A DNA stretch of 64,000 nt from Melampsora larici-populina 98AG31 (taxonomy: Eukaryota > Basidiomycota > Pucciniomycetes > Pucciniales > Melampsoraceae): positions 607,323 through 671,322 of the forward strand of contig NW_006768784.1 of the NCBI RefSeq assembly GCF_000204055.1, written 5' to 3'. The notes beneath the pieces are model-generated. The model had not been told where the DNA came from, ran no database searches, and saw only the letters and a program-made list of their open reading frames with translations. Positions within the stretch are counted from its first letter, which is position 1. Each line of letters begins with the position of its first letter. A program made the translations under genes and the position numbers. Shown here piece by piece: positions 1 to 11,200 of the stretch.

Positions 1-644
1 GATCCGTAACAGATCTGTGAAACCCAGAGTACTTGTCCTCCACCATCTTTGACTCCTTTTGGGAGGCTTCTCAGAGGCGCAAAACCGGTTGGTCAAAATA
101 TTGCCCAACCCCTTTTTTCTCTCTCTTTCTACTCTTTCTTTCAGGCAATCACTACTGGGCCAGTTCCCTTATTCTAAGGTTCATGGCCCGGTTGTGGCAG
201 GGGCAGAGGCTGTGGACTGCCTGTTGGAAAAGGTTTTCTACTGAAAACTTCTACTACTGGCTCTTCAGATGCCACTCACTCTGGTAAAAGATTTTATGTT
301 AAAACAAAATTTTTCTTTGTTGTTCCTTATCACATTTTAATTGAGACTTATGGAATAACGTCTCTTTAATATGCAGGACGTGTATTACAACTTGCACATA
401 ATACTTGAGGTTTCTCTTTTTCTCTTTCTAACATCATGATGACATAATGTGTTTGAGTGATTCATATAGATAGAACAGTGCTGTTCCCACTTTTGTTGTT
501 CTTTTCTCATTGAACTCATTATTAGTTTTCTCAATCTTTGGTTACTCCAGATTGTGATTTCTTCTCAATCATCTCAGTCTCCTGCGTAGACTGACATTAG
601 ATCATCAATCTCATTAGATTAAGAAATCCCTACCTTTCGAGTCA
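1..644 (+). other. Leader or 5' LTR remnant of the copia relic
   Basis: No convincing gene lies here. The stretch precedes the primer-binding-site-like sequence at 645-666 and the gag start at 751, so it is probably 5' LTR and leader of the copia relic. The left LTR end was not found and may lie outside the window. Part of it (255-335) recurs at 21545-21632. The short open frames at 33-287 have no recognisable domain and I treat them as chance. Confidence 0.45.
255..335 (+). repeat. Dispersed repeat, copy 1 (partner at 21545-21632)
   Basis: About 80 bp beginning TACTGGCTCTTCAGATGCC and ending near TGTTGTTCCTTATCAC is found again in the same orientation at 21545-21632 with scattered differences. 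It is likely part of an LTR or leader of a copia-type element, because copy 1 sits just upstream of a copia gag remnant. Confidence 0.7.
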
Positions 645-666
645 TTGGTTATGAGACCAGCGCTCC
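645..666 (+). other. Primer binding site complementary to an initiator-tRNA-Met half molecule
   Basis: The core GGTTATGAGACCAGCGCT closely resembles the complement of the anticodon-loop region of eukaryotic initiator tRNA-Met (GGGCTCATAACCC in the tRNA). Copia-type retrotransposons such as Drosophila copia are known to prime reverse transcription with the cleaved 5' half of this tRNA, so a PBS complementary to the anticodon loop is expected. The location, 85 bp upstream of the gag start, fits. There are a few mismatches, and no LTR boundary was resolved next to it. Confidence 0.55.
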
Positions 667-750
667 ACTAAAGCACCTATCATTCAAAATTTTTGATCAA
701 TTAATCATTGCCCAAAATTTTTCAAATTTTTCAAAATTCATTCAAACATC

Positions 751-1589
751 ATGTCCGACAACACCAGTTCTGCTTGAACTCACTTCCCTAAAGTCGCTAA
801 GACTACAGCCCTTTGCATAATTGATGACTTTGAAGAAAAAAAAACCTTGAGTTTTTTTGGAAAGTGACCGAGTTTTGTCAACAAGCTGCTGGGTTTTCCA
901 AAAAGTCGGTGAGTTTTTTTTGGAAACCTGGCCCAGTAATTCTAAAAGAGAAAGAGCTTGCTCAGTTTTTGGAAAACTCGATGAGTTTTTGAAAAACTCA
1001 ATGAGTTTTTGAAAAAAACTCGCAGGTTTTTTTTGAAAACTCAAGTGTTTTCTCTTTTTCCAAAGTCATCAATTCTGCAAAGGGCTGTAACTATGTCAAG
1101 TGGTTGGGTGACTTCATTGCCCACTTAATGACTGTCAATTTGGAGGAGTTCATCAACATCGACTTGCCTCCTGTCAAGCCAGTAAAATTCCTTACCACAG
1201 ACATGGCTACTCCGATCGCTGTCTTTTCCGCCAAAAGAAAGAAAGCCGCGGGTATCTTGTATGGTTGCATCAACCAAGATAATTGTGTTCACATCACTAA
1301 TAAGGATGCTGTATCAGACCCCATCAAGATCTGGAAGATTCTCAAAGAACACTTCCAATCCTCATCTGACAAGAATCAGGCTAGAGCTTACAACAAATTC
1401 ACTGACCTCGTCTTCACGGACCTTGAATCCTACATTACCAACACCCAACACGCTCTGGCTGCAATGTTGGCTGTTGATGGTATCAAACACATCAGTCAGC
1501 CTTATCTCGGTGAAACTATTGTGTCTAAAATTCCGTCCTCTATGGACATCACCAATGTCGAAATTGCTGCGCTACGCACAGCAATATGA
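751..1589 (+). pseudogene. gag: copia gag, N-terminal part, interrupted
   Basis: The frame starts at ATG 751 and has a TGA at codon 9. It is split after 'KVAK' by a MITE (806-1087) and resumes at 1088 with 'YVKWLGDFIAHL', in frame once the MITE and one copy of the TA duplication are left out. The remaining ~165 codons look like the UBN2-type gag of copia elements ('IWKILKEHF', 'ALAAMLAVDGI'). The piece ends at a TGA where the hAT insertion begins. Gag normally packages the retroelement RNA; this copy cannot make a full protein. Confidence 0.8.
806..1087. mobile_element. Tc1/mariner-type MITE inside copia gag
   Basis: The ends are inverted repeats of about 27 bp starting CAGCCCTTTGCA and reading on through ATTGATGACTTTG, with one mismatch. 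They are flanked by TA at 804-805 and 1088-1089, the target duplication typical of Tc1/mariner elements. The 282-bp interior has no coding potential and carries several near-copies of GAGTTTTTGAAAAACTC. Omitting it rejoins the gag frame, which supports the boundaries. Confidence 0.85.
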
Positions 1590-2543
1590 GGGGTCATGGA
1601 TAGTGGTGTGATGTACCACTATCCTGAAATTGTGCCACACACCACTGTCAGGACAGACCCACTATGACTTTTATGTAGAGGTGTGGGTCAGTCACTACAG
1701 ATCACCACAATATTGACTCACTAACACTATCATATCACACACAACAGTCGCTGCAATATTGACTCACTAACACTATGATGGCTCTTGTTTAATATGAACA
1801 ACAAAATTTATTAAAAGTCATATAGTAAAATAAAGGCAACCATATACAAAGAACTATTAAAATGAGATTATATGAGTATTAAAATAAAAAAAGAGAATCC
1901 ATGTATTAGGGAAAGTCAAGAAGGTGAAAGAATGAAATAACTGAAAAAAGAGAAACAAAAAAGAGAAGCCATGTATTAGGGAGAATTGAGAAGGTGAAAT
2001 GAAACTGGTCAGGAAAAGAATCAGGAAACAATTGGAAGAGATGAAATCTTCAACGCTTTTGCATATTATCCACTAAGGCCATAGCCTCTGCAAACTCGCC
2101 AGGAACCTTGATGTCTGACTTGAGCCACTCTCGTGTTGAAGAAGCATGCTTGATGGTTCTACTAGACAAGGCTGATCAATTGGAGCCACATACATTGGCT
2201 GCTCCTGAGAAGACCCGTTCAACAGAGCAAGTTGTTCCAGGACAACTTAAGAAATCCCAAGCCATGAAAGAAAGGATGGGAAAGGCACCAGTGTGGTCCT
2301 AAACATCATATGAGACAGTGAGCATCAGTTTTTGTATTCAAATACATAATATTAAGATTGATAATTACCTTCCACCATGAAAGCAAAGAGCCACCAGTCA
2401 GCAGGAATTTTCCTGAAAAATACCCCTCCAGTTCCTTGCTGGTATCATCTTGATCTCCTGTAGAAGTCAAAGCAAAAACATTGTACTCATCATCGGCCAC
2501 CGTTAGATCTTGCTGATTGGCAGAGGAGTTGACAGGCTTGGAG

Positions 2544-3059
2544 CAACACGCAAACGCACCGTCGCGGCCCGCAGCACCTGCCTGACTGCGACGACAATGC
2601 GATCTACCGCAGTGTCGTCTCGACGCCATCGCAGCGCAGTCGCAGTCACCCAAAAGCTCCCTGAGAAAGCGATGTGCAAAAAAAAATCGCTGCACATCGC
2701 AGGCCGTCGCGCTGTAAAAGAAACGCAGCGCGCCGCAGGCCGCTGTGTGCAGCGATGAAATGTCGTGTAAGGCGCAGATTTGTAAAAGAGAAATTATATT
2801 TTGAAGAAAAAAATAAAAAGTATAATACGAATTCAATTAAAGAAAGTATAATAAAATATAACTATAGAAAACATGTTCGCTGTGTCGCAGGGTACCCCCT
2901 GCGGTGCTTTCACTGCAACAGCGGCCCGGCAAAACCGCAGGCAACCCCGCGCGGCGGCCCGGGTGTACCTCAGGGGCTGTCCGGTTCACTGCGACAGCGG
3001 CTCAACCGCAACGCTGTCGCAGCGCAGTCGCAGTCCCCGGCGGGGGGGTTTGCGTGTTG
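2544..3059. mobile_element. GC-rich non-autonomous element (hAT-type MITE) inside hAT-1
   Basis: A 516-bp insert has inverted ends CAACACGCAAAC / GTTTGCGTGTTG and is flanked by the 7-bp direct repeat CTTGGAG (2537-2543 and 3060-3066). The transposase frame continues in phase across it ('HTVSK' to 'PVNSSANQQDL'). Both arms are unusually GC-rich, with repeated CGCAGTCGCAG motifs, around an AT-rich middle (2765-2870). It codes for nothing recognisable. The family is inferred from end structure; hAT duplications are usually 8 bp. Confidence 0.75.
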
Positions 3060-3408
3060 CTTGGAGACTGTATGCTTCTTGGAATACACATCTAGCTGTT
3101 GTTCCATGATTTGGTCAACACGATGCACATGTGATGGGTGATGGAGTTCAAAGAATTTCAATTGGAGTAGCAGGTTGAGGACAGTGACAATAACAATTGC
3201 TTTGCATTGGAGAGACTCGGTTTCATAAAATCGTAGACGATCAAGCATGACCATATTCATCTTTTTGAGGCTTCTGTAGGGAGTATACAAAGCAATATTT
3301 TTGAGTGAAGACCTGACATGATGATAGTCAAGCAAAGTGATTGCTTCTGTAGGGTGATTACCCTCAACTCTTGAGGTAGCAGAAACAAAGATCTACACAA
3401 CAACGGAA

Positions 3409-3635
3409 TGTACAAGTGAGGCCGGAAAAGATACGACACCAGTTACTCCNNNNNNNNNNNNNNNNNNNNNNNNNNNNNNNNNNNNNNNNNNNNNNNNNNN
3501 NNNNNNNNNNNNNNNNNNNNNNNNNNNNNNNNNNNNNNNNNNNNNNNNNTATGGCAACCTGACTCGCTGCAGCTCCCGACTGGTGTACTGGCTGGAGTAA
3601 ACTGGTGTCGTATCTTTTCCGGCCTCACTTGTACA
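3409..3635. repeat. Inverted repeat around an assembly gap (foldback element)
   Basis: About 41 bp beginning TGTACAAGTGAGGCCGG (3409-3449) is repeated inverted at 3594-3635 with one inserted base. The 100-N gap at 3450-3549 lies between them. The gap is probably an unassembled hairpin-forming interior. It interrupts the hAT-1 transposase. Confidence 0.75.
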
Positions 3636-6600
3636 TCAGTCAAAGAACTGTAGCATATTTTACAACATATATGGAAAGAAAAAATGACTTCCATAACCTC
3701 ATTCAATGCTGAAACACATAGCCATTCACTTTTTGAAATAGAGATCTCTTCAAAATAGCCCTTTTGATTGTTTGCCAACATCTGATTGATCACCTGAAAT
3801 ATGATGTTAGAGATATTGAGAGAGTAGAACTATATTTGAAGACTCACCTTGGTACCATCAACCATGATTGATCTGCTCTGGTGAAGTTTGTTCCACTTAC
3901 TAGTCATACCAAGGATTGGACAACGCACAGTCCAACCCAGATCTTTAGCACGAGTACGGAACTCAAGAAGTTGGGATGGCCTGCGTGCAATCAAACGGCT
4001 GACTCAATCAACCTAAAAACAATGATTTCAGCTTGCAAAACAAAAAGGTATTAAAGTTGAGAATGGCTTACTTTCTTGACCACTTGAACCACAAGGTCAG
4101 CCCTGGGTTTACTCAAACACAGCAGAAGAGGTGAAGAGGGAGTCTGAGAATCACGGTAAGTATCATTCTCCCCTTCACTTCCCGATTGAGCATATTCAAT
4201 GACTGCCTTGCTAGCTTGATCTGAATCTTCAGATTCCAAGTCTTTGATCTCAGCTTCAACGTCTTCGGTTCCGTCATTCAAGGTGATTGAGGGTGTGGTA
4301 ATGTTGAAGGGGTTGGGTGGTGGGCTTTGTGTGTCCAGCATCTAGACCAATCGCCAATAAACCATGCTTTACAAGCAGGGCTAGCTTGTGAGCATAGCAC
4401 CGGATCTGCATGCGACCTGCGTGCCAATCAACACTAGGAGTAGCTTGAAGAAAAAGCCTTTGCAACTTTTAAGCAAGAGTATGGTTGTTTGAACCCAAGT
4501 CGGTCTTTTGAGCTATCATGTAGAAAATCAATTTACATCAGCACTAGCTTGTTTTCAAATAAATAAATGGATGGCTCATCTTATCATTTAAGCCATGCTT
4601 AATGAGAAATCAGGCCACTGGTTGAGCAAGTAGAACACCTGAATGGTTCCACACAACCAACTTCAAAGACAGATGGACTGTCTGAAAATCCCAATTATCA
4701 TCAATGAACATAGCATTTGTACCAATGAAAGCATGTTGGCTCCGACGTGTGGTCCAGCCATTGTGAACTAGGCAGAACTTGCTGGAGTTATTCTAGATGA
4801 AGGTAATGAGTTCAAAATTTATCAGAGATTTGATATTGAGTTGAGAAGGAAAGAAAACAACTTTATAAATGGATAACAAATGAAATGTACCTTTAATCTA
4901 TCCAAAACTGTATACTGCAGGCCAGAATAAAGTTGCTTGGTGGTGTTTGCTGCCCAGACTGAAGATCTAAGAACGGCCAATATGTTTGACAAACGCAAAC
5001 CAGAACGTAAAGCCAGATCTTGGAAACAAGTCCACGGTGAAGCATGACAAACCACCCAGATCACACATACTAAGTTAAGAAGTTCAACACTAAAACAATC
5101 TTTGGAAACAAAAGAGTCAAGATTTCCCAAGGATTTGGCTGTCAAAGCTCTCTGCTGCTCCTCCCAAGAGGGTGGAAGGGCCATCCCTGCGGCCTTGGCT
5201 TGTGATTGTCTTAGGCAAGCAGGTCACCCCTTACTTCCATCTTGATGGCCATTCAGGTTGTAGTAGCTTGTCATACCTTTGAGGAAACGGCCTTGGCACC
5301 ACCGGCACTTGTATAGCCGCGGATCACCAGATGACTGAAAAGCAATCAATATCAGGGTTAGTATAGATCTTTTTTTTAGAAACAAGGAAAAACGCAGGAG
5401 GGTGAAAGTACTGCAGAAGCTGCTTAACTTGAGCCAGTTGAGCTGCCCTGATACCAGAGCCGGGCCTTGCAGGTATGATTTCATCTTCAGAATCTTGATC
5501 AAGATTGATACAGCCAGGCACTGTATTCTGCTAGGAAAAAACAGATAAAAGGATTCAATCCCGGTCAGTCAGTAATTGATCTGAAAATTGATGATGAAAA
5601 GACTTACTAATGATATTTTTGTTCTTTTCTTCCCTTTTTGAACGGACTGACAAGTGGCTCGTTTCTTTGTTAATGGTGATTGAGGTTGTTTTGATTCTTG
5701 CTCCTTGTCAGAGGTTGCAAGATACAGTCCATCAATTGGGGCAAACAGAGTGTTAGAGGGACCAGGAGTCGGAGTCGGAGTGGGAGATGCAAGCCAAAGG
5801 GATTGTCGAGAATCTGCTGAGGCAAAGACAAAGCCCGGCTGAGGTTGAACAGGTGATCTTGGGCGAAGAGATCGTCCTGAAGGAGAGAGTGTTGGGGCTG
5901 TTGATGGCGGAGCCAGACTGATACAAGAATTGGTTTGAATTGGCTGGTCCGACATGTTTTTCCAGGTAGTAGTTATGAATGATGTAAAAGATATAAAAGA
6001 CTGAAGGTGGTTGAAAAATTGAAACGGATGGTGTGAACTAAGAGTGAAATGGATGGTGGTTGAAAAGCAAGAAGAGCGGATCTAGAAATCAATGAAGGGA
6101 AAAGGTTGGTAAGATAAGTGGTAAATAAGATAAATGAGATCGGATGATAAGATTGAAGTGGATGGTGCAGATGAAGAAAAGAAGAACAAATCTACCTTTT
6201 GATGATCTAGAATTCGATAAAGGGGAGGAAAAGGTAAGTAACAGAACACATCTTATATATCTATCAAATTTATCAAGTGTGAACTTACCCCTTGTAGATA
6301 TTAATATCCACCTTTCTTCCTATACATCGGTGGGGGAGCAAGTTAGAATATTGTCATGAGATCAAGAGAGGGTGGTCAATGGTGATTGGAGTTGATTGAG
6401 TGAGGATGTTTGGAGTCAGAATGGCTGGTTGGGGCAAAGGTCAGAGGGCATGGATATTACTTACATGTTTGGGTGTGTGGGTGTGTAGTACATGGTGTTA
6501 TACAGGTCATAGCGCTCACTATGTGTACCAATATGCATGTGGACATGCTACATACAAGCTTGAGCGCTGCACATGACCCACTACAGGAAACTTTTGTTTC

Positions 6601-6640
6601 CAAACAGGGCTCTGTGCATGATCCACTACAAAAAGACCCC

Positions 6641-7497
6641 ATACTTTTTGTGGAAGTCCCGCAGTGCTTCAGCTATCTATGGCGGCGCGGTTTTGACATT
6701 GACATCACCAAGGCTCTCATACGCAAGGAGTGGCCTTTAACAACTGAAAAGGTCATTATTCATCTTGAGATTCAACTCGCCTCAGTCAAAGATGACGAAT
6801 CTCACGCAAACATGGTGGCTCTGGCCGTCCGTTGAACCAGATCTTTACAGAGATCTTCAACTCAGCGTTTACTCACCTTCAACGGACCCGCTCGCACATA
6901 CTGTTCCAATGGGCGTCACAACAACGAAGCCAAAGGTCACACTTCTCTTCAATGTTATCAAGTCAACCCTGAATTACGACCACCTTGTCCTTCTGGTAAC
7001 AAAGCCAGAGCATTGGTAGCTATTATCACCAATCCTTTCTTTGAAGCTCGTGCTTTTGTGGTTGTCTCTTCCAATCATGATTCCATTCTCCTCAATAGTG
7101 GTGCTTCCCATCACATGGCACCAGATTGCGATCTTTTTGAGAATTATGAAGCCGCCTCTTTGGCTGTCGCCTTGGATAATGGGATGTCAATCAGCATCAC
7201 AGGAAAAGGAACCATCCAGTGCAACTCCGCCAACAATGAAATCATCCTTCCTGCTCTCCATGTCCCAGACTTAGGTGTTGGTTTAATCAGCATGGGTGAC
7301 TTGATAATGGACGTACGGTTACAGAATTGAAAGCTATGTGAACAATATCATCATGACCAAGACTGGCTTTGGAGGATTCATCGGTCATATCCGCAATCAA
7401 CCAATTGAATTGGAAATCACCCTAGGCACGCACACTCTCAACTCAACTCCTTGTGCAAACGTGTTGATCACTGACTACAAAACTCTTTACAGATTGG
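6641..7497 (+). pseudogene. copia gag tail and aspartic protease remnant
   Basis: The piece after the hAT insertion encodes a copia gag tail ('KEWPLTTEKVI', 'LASVKDDESHANM' near 6730-6820) and, after frameshifts, a protease domain (7013-7330). The motif reads 'LLNSGASHHMAPD', where active copia proteases have Asp in 'DSGASHHM'; the catalytic Asp is Asn here. After 7310 a frameshift leads into 'GFGGFIGHIRNQPIELEI', and the piece ends at the GATTGG duplication (7492-7497). Confidence 0.75.
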
Positions 7498-7573
7498 TGG
7501 ATTGATTAAGAAGTGTATCTCCCGCTACCATATGAATGTCTTTAATAAACAACAAGAATGGAAAAAGCTAGAT

Positions 7574-7613
7574 GAAGTAAAGAATCAATAAGAAATAAGA
7601 AACTAATCAGTAT
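7574..7613 (+). repeat. 40-bp direct duplication flanking the gypsy element, left copy
   Basis: The 40 bp beginning GAAGTAAAGAATCAATAAG are identical to 14038-14077, directly beyond the truncated 3' LTR. Between the left copy and the 5' LTR are 12 extra bases (7614-7625, GTACCTGAAGGG). Ty3/gypsy integrase normally leaves 4-6 bp, so this is not a standard target duplication. Confidence 0.9.
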
Positions 7614-7625
7614 GTACCTGAAGGG

Positions 7626-7984
7626 TGTAAGGAAGGCGTATGGGGATAGATTAACAGGATTTATGGGATTACATGGTGTTACAGTGTTAGTAGTGTAGAG
7701 TTATTTAGGAGCGCGTCTTCTCTTCTTTCTTCTCTTTTTCTCTTGAGGACTTCTTTACCTCCTTCTCTTTTCTCTTAGTTCTTTTATTGATAGTACGGTG
7801 TTTTCAGGTATGACTTCCCCCAGGAGGACTTCTTTACCTCCTTCTCTTTTCTCTTAGTTCTTTTATTGATAGTACGGTGTTTTCAGGCTTCTTCTAGGAA
7901 TACTATTTTGGTGATTGTTCAGTCTGGCTACGGCCTTAGAGATCTGAGAACCCCAGTGAAGGTCGAGATATCAACGACCTTACA
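7626..7984 (+). repeat. 5' LTR of the gypsy element
   Basis: The LTR is 359 bp, starts TGTAAGGAAGGCG and ends ACGACCTTACA. It holds an internal tandem duplication with a 79-bp period (units start at 7745 and 7824, GAGGACTTCTTTACCTCC), also present in the 3' LTR, so the duplication predates this insertion. No standard tRNA-complementary site beginning TGG follows directly, so the priming site remains undefined. Confidence 0.88.
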
Positions 7985-8212
7985 CTTTTTTGAACAATCC
8001 CAGTGATTCGAATCCAAACGGCGAAGATCATTGGCTCGAATCTATTCAATCGGACGTGGCTCAATATCAATACAATTCAAAAACTTAAAACTTCAATTCA
8101 TTCAAATTTTTTTTTCACAATTCAATTATTCCTGTTTGAGTTTGCTTTAGTGCTACTTCCGGTTTCCTGTCACACCTGTCACCTATACCCCGCGTTACCT
8201 GTTTGCTCTCCC

Positions 8213-11200
8213 ATGTCTGGGGAGCATCCTGTCAATTCCCGATCAACTCGTCGCAATCCAGGACCAGCCTTGCCATCTGTCGACAACCCGGAGAGGATTA
8301 TCTTTCCTACTCGAGGTCATCACCGGTCGCATTCAAACCCTGCTACTAATTTCACACCACCCAGACCTGTATCCGCTCCTCCTGTACCAAGTTTTGTCGA
8401 ACCTAACTCATTGCTTTCGCGACAGTGGGATTTATTCGTTAACCCACCAAATCCCCACGGTCATCCAGTCATAACGGCCAATTGGCCACCAGGTCCTCCA
8501 TCTATCTCGATTGATCAGGTTTCAGAAGATTCTCAGGAATTGACTCGTACGATTTTGCCGCGACCGCTCGCTCGTCGACCTAGGTGCAGTATACCAGGTG
8601 CTTACGACCCTAGTGCATCTTTCATTAGCGCTGGGGATATCACTGCACGTATGGACCCGCAACCCTCGACTTCCATGGCGGAGGGTCAACCTTCGACACT
8701 GGCGCCTGGTTACGATGTCAGCGAAGAATTGGCGCGTGTCAAGTTGGCCAATGAAGTGATTCGTGACGATAATGAGGGTCTGCGTAACGAGATGCGGGAG
8801 ATTCGACTTCTGCTTGGGGAGTTGCTTCGACGTGAACGACCAGTTGTACCGGAGGCTGTGGAAGAGGTCATATCGCCTGAGGCCACAGCATCTACTCAAC
8901 AACCAAGAATGGCACCGGTTGCTAGGAGTGTTAATTCTCAACATACACCCCAGTTGTTCACCTCGACACCGGCTGCGGGGAATCGAGTTCACCTTTTTAA
9001 CGTCCCGAACTCCCTGCCCTCGGTTGAAGACACCACTTCTGCTCCAGCTCAGCCAGTTGTTGACTTATCCAAGTTTCGTGTGTCGGACTGGCCGCAATAT
9101 AAAGGAAAGTTCGGTGAGGTCGCTGCTTTTCGAACTTGGCAATACCAGATGGAAATTACGTTTCGAGTCAAATCAATCAATCGACCCGAAGATCGTTTTC
9201 GCATTCTTCCGCTTGTGCTTTCAACGGATCCAGCGGCTTCCTGGTGTCGACGTTCAGAGAGGAATTTCGTGGGGCGATCTTGGGATGAGGTGATGACTGA
9301 GATGCAAAGTGTAGTGTTGCCTGTTGGTTGGGAAGATGTTGCTAAAGAGAAACTTCGTGAACTCACCATGAAACAGAACGAGTCCAGTACTGCTTACTGT
9401 AGCCGAGCGAGATTGATCCAAGAAGAGATTGGTGTGGAGGAGTGCTCTGATGAAACTTTAGCCCACGCCGTTGTGGGAGGCACGATTGGTACATTCAAGG
9501 CTTGGGTTAAGATGGAGCGCATTGTAAAGAACAGTATTGATCCGGTCACCAAACGCTTCTCTTTCCCGGTTTTCGAGGAACGCATGGGCGCTATCTGGGT
9601 TCTGGCGCAAGAGATCGATAACCGTAATATCCCGAAAGCTCGAGCTGCGACGGCACAGACTGCGAGTGGATCGACTGCTTCTGTATCAGCCCCGTCAAAC
9701 CGTACGCCTTATGATCGAACTTCAGCTGTTTCGACATCAGCCCGTCCGGCACTTTCATCGGAAGAGACACTTGCTCGTAACGTTCGTTTTGGGGCGTACA
9801 TGAGGTCCATTGGGATGTGCCCTCGCTGCAAGACTCCCTGTGATAAATGGATGGGAGGTTGCGAAGCCAAACCCAACTCGGCCTTCTTTTCAGTTCCTAT
9901 GGAATTCCCACGGGCACCGCCATATCCACCGCCGAAAGCCCAAACTGGTCCCCCTCGATCATCAGCACCTGTTACTAGACCACCTCCTCGACGAGTTGAC
10001 GTGGCTTCTGTTGAGGAAGCTCAACCTCGAGTGGACATTGCAGCTATAGGGGAGTTTCCGGATTTGGGTCGTGCTGATTTGGCGGCGTACGAGCAAATGA
10101 TTACCCAATTAAATAACTCGGGTTCCAAGGAGGAATTGGTCGAATCTGCTGAGTACGACAAATCCAATTCTTTTGAAGTCGGAAAAACACTTATCATGAC
10201 TTGGTTTGTGAATGGTGTTCCATTACGCATCTTGATTGATACTGGAGCAGGAAGGAGCCTAATTTCCAGCCAATCGGTTGATCGCCTTAAACTTGTTTGA
10301 CGACCCCTTCCGGTACCTATACAGGTGCGTCCAGCAATCCAGTCTGAACCCGATAACTTTGTCCTCAAGGAATTTACCTTTGCTAATGTCAAATCTCCCG
10401 AACCTGCTTTCACCTTTGGCGCGACAGCTTTCAAGATCGCACCGCTGGGGGGAAATTATGACGTGATTCTCGGGGCACCTTTCCTTTCTAAACATCATTT
10501 AGATGTGTCATTGTCACAACGTCTACTCAGAAGTGCAAAGAATGCTTATGAATTTCGGGAACAGAGTTTGATTGATGAGACGAGAGAGTTGAACGAGCTG
10601 AGGAGTAAGCGTGAAGCGCTTGTTAAGACTGTTATGGAGAATTTGAACAAGGTGCAAGAAGTGAATGAATTCTCGCTTCGTGAGGTGGCGATGTTAAAAG
10701 AATTTGAAGATTTATTTCCCGAGGATTTACCGGATGTGAGCGATGAGAGTGTTGATGAGGAGGATGAGAAATTCCCTGAGAAGTTGCAGGATGTGTCGTG
10801 GAAGACTCGACACCGCATACGTCTGACGGACCCTGATGTACAAATCAATGAAAAACAATATGGTTAGCCTAGGAAACATTTGGACGCGTGGAGCAAGCTG
10901 ATAACTCAACATGTCAAAGCTGGGAGATTGAGAAAGTCGTGTAGTCCATACGCTTCACCTTCCATGATAATTCCAAAGAAGGATCCGGCTGCTTTACCAC
11001 GTTTGATATGTGATTATAGAGTCTTGAACAAACACACAATCAAGGATAGGAGTCCACTGCCTAATCCTGATGAAGCTGTCCGGTTGGTTGGTTCAGGAAA
11101 AATATATTCGTCCTTAGATCAAATCAATGCGTTCTTTCAAACCCGGATGGAAGAGAAAGACATACCGTTAACAGCAATTAAGACTCCTTGGGGTTTGTAC

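Larger units (their letters stand above)
2050..5955 (-). pseudogene. hAT transposase, multi-exon, inactive
   Basis: Reading from ATG 5955 there is a low-complexity Ser/Pro N-terminus, then a BED-type zinc finger ('YKCRWCQGRF' near 5305, 'NLNGHQDGSKG'). The catalytic region follows ('SKFCLVHNGWTT' and 'HAFIGTNAMFIDDNWD' near 4740, 'TDLGSNNHTLA' near 4480, 'IRCYAHKLALLV' near 4400) and then a C-terminal dimerisation region ('KELEGYFSGKFL' near 2420, 'TTCSVERVFSGAANVCGSN' near 2210). Several GT-AG introns are apparent. Premature stops include TGA after 'QDGSKG' and after 'CGSN'. The usual Asp before 'xWTT' reads Asn-Gly, so a catalytic residue appears lost. A MITE and an N gap interrupt the gene. 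hAT transposases cut and paste DNA with 8-bp target duplications. Confidence 0.82.
1590..6640 (-). mobile_element. Degenerate autonomous hAT element (hAT-1)
   Basis: The element carries a minus-strand hAT transposase pseudogene (2050-5955) and sits in copia gag. Imperfect inverted ends beginning GGGGTC are seen at 1590 and 6640, followed by subterminal CATGACCCACTAC-like motifs on both sides. No matching 8-bp duplication was found, so the ends are approximate and a junction may be altered. It contains a 516-bp MITE (2544-3059), an inverted repeat around an N gap (3409-3635) and a 27-bp hairpin at 1598-1624. Confidence 0.7.

Noticed and set aside
2503..3141. Overlapping open frames in the GC-rich stretch as genes or rDNA
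   Set aside because: All are in a MITE bounded by inverted ends and a 7-bp duplication; frames are Arg/Ala-rich on both strands, and no rRNA signature is seen.
7985..8030. PBS of the gypsy element near GATTCGAATCC
   Set aside because: It looks like a T-loop motif, but does not begin with TGG, is far from the LTR end, and the flanks do not pair as a tRNA arm.
8003..8212. N-terminal extension of the gypsy polyprotein
   Set aside because: The upstream frame starts with GTG, not ATG; the first ATG with gag-like sequence is at 8213.
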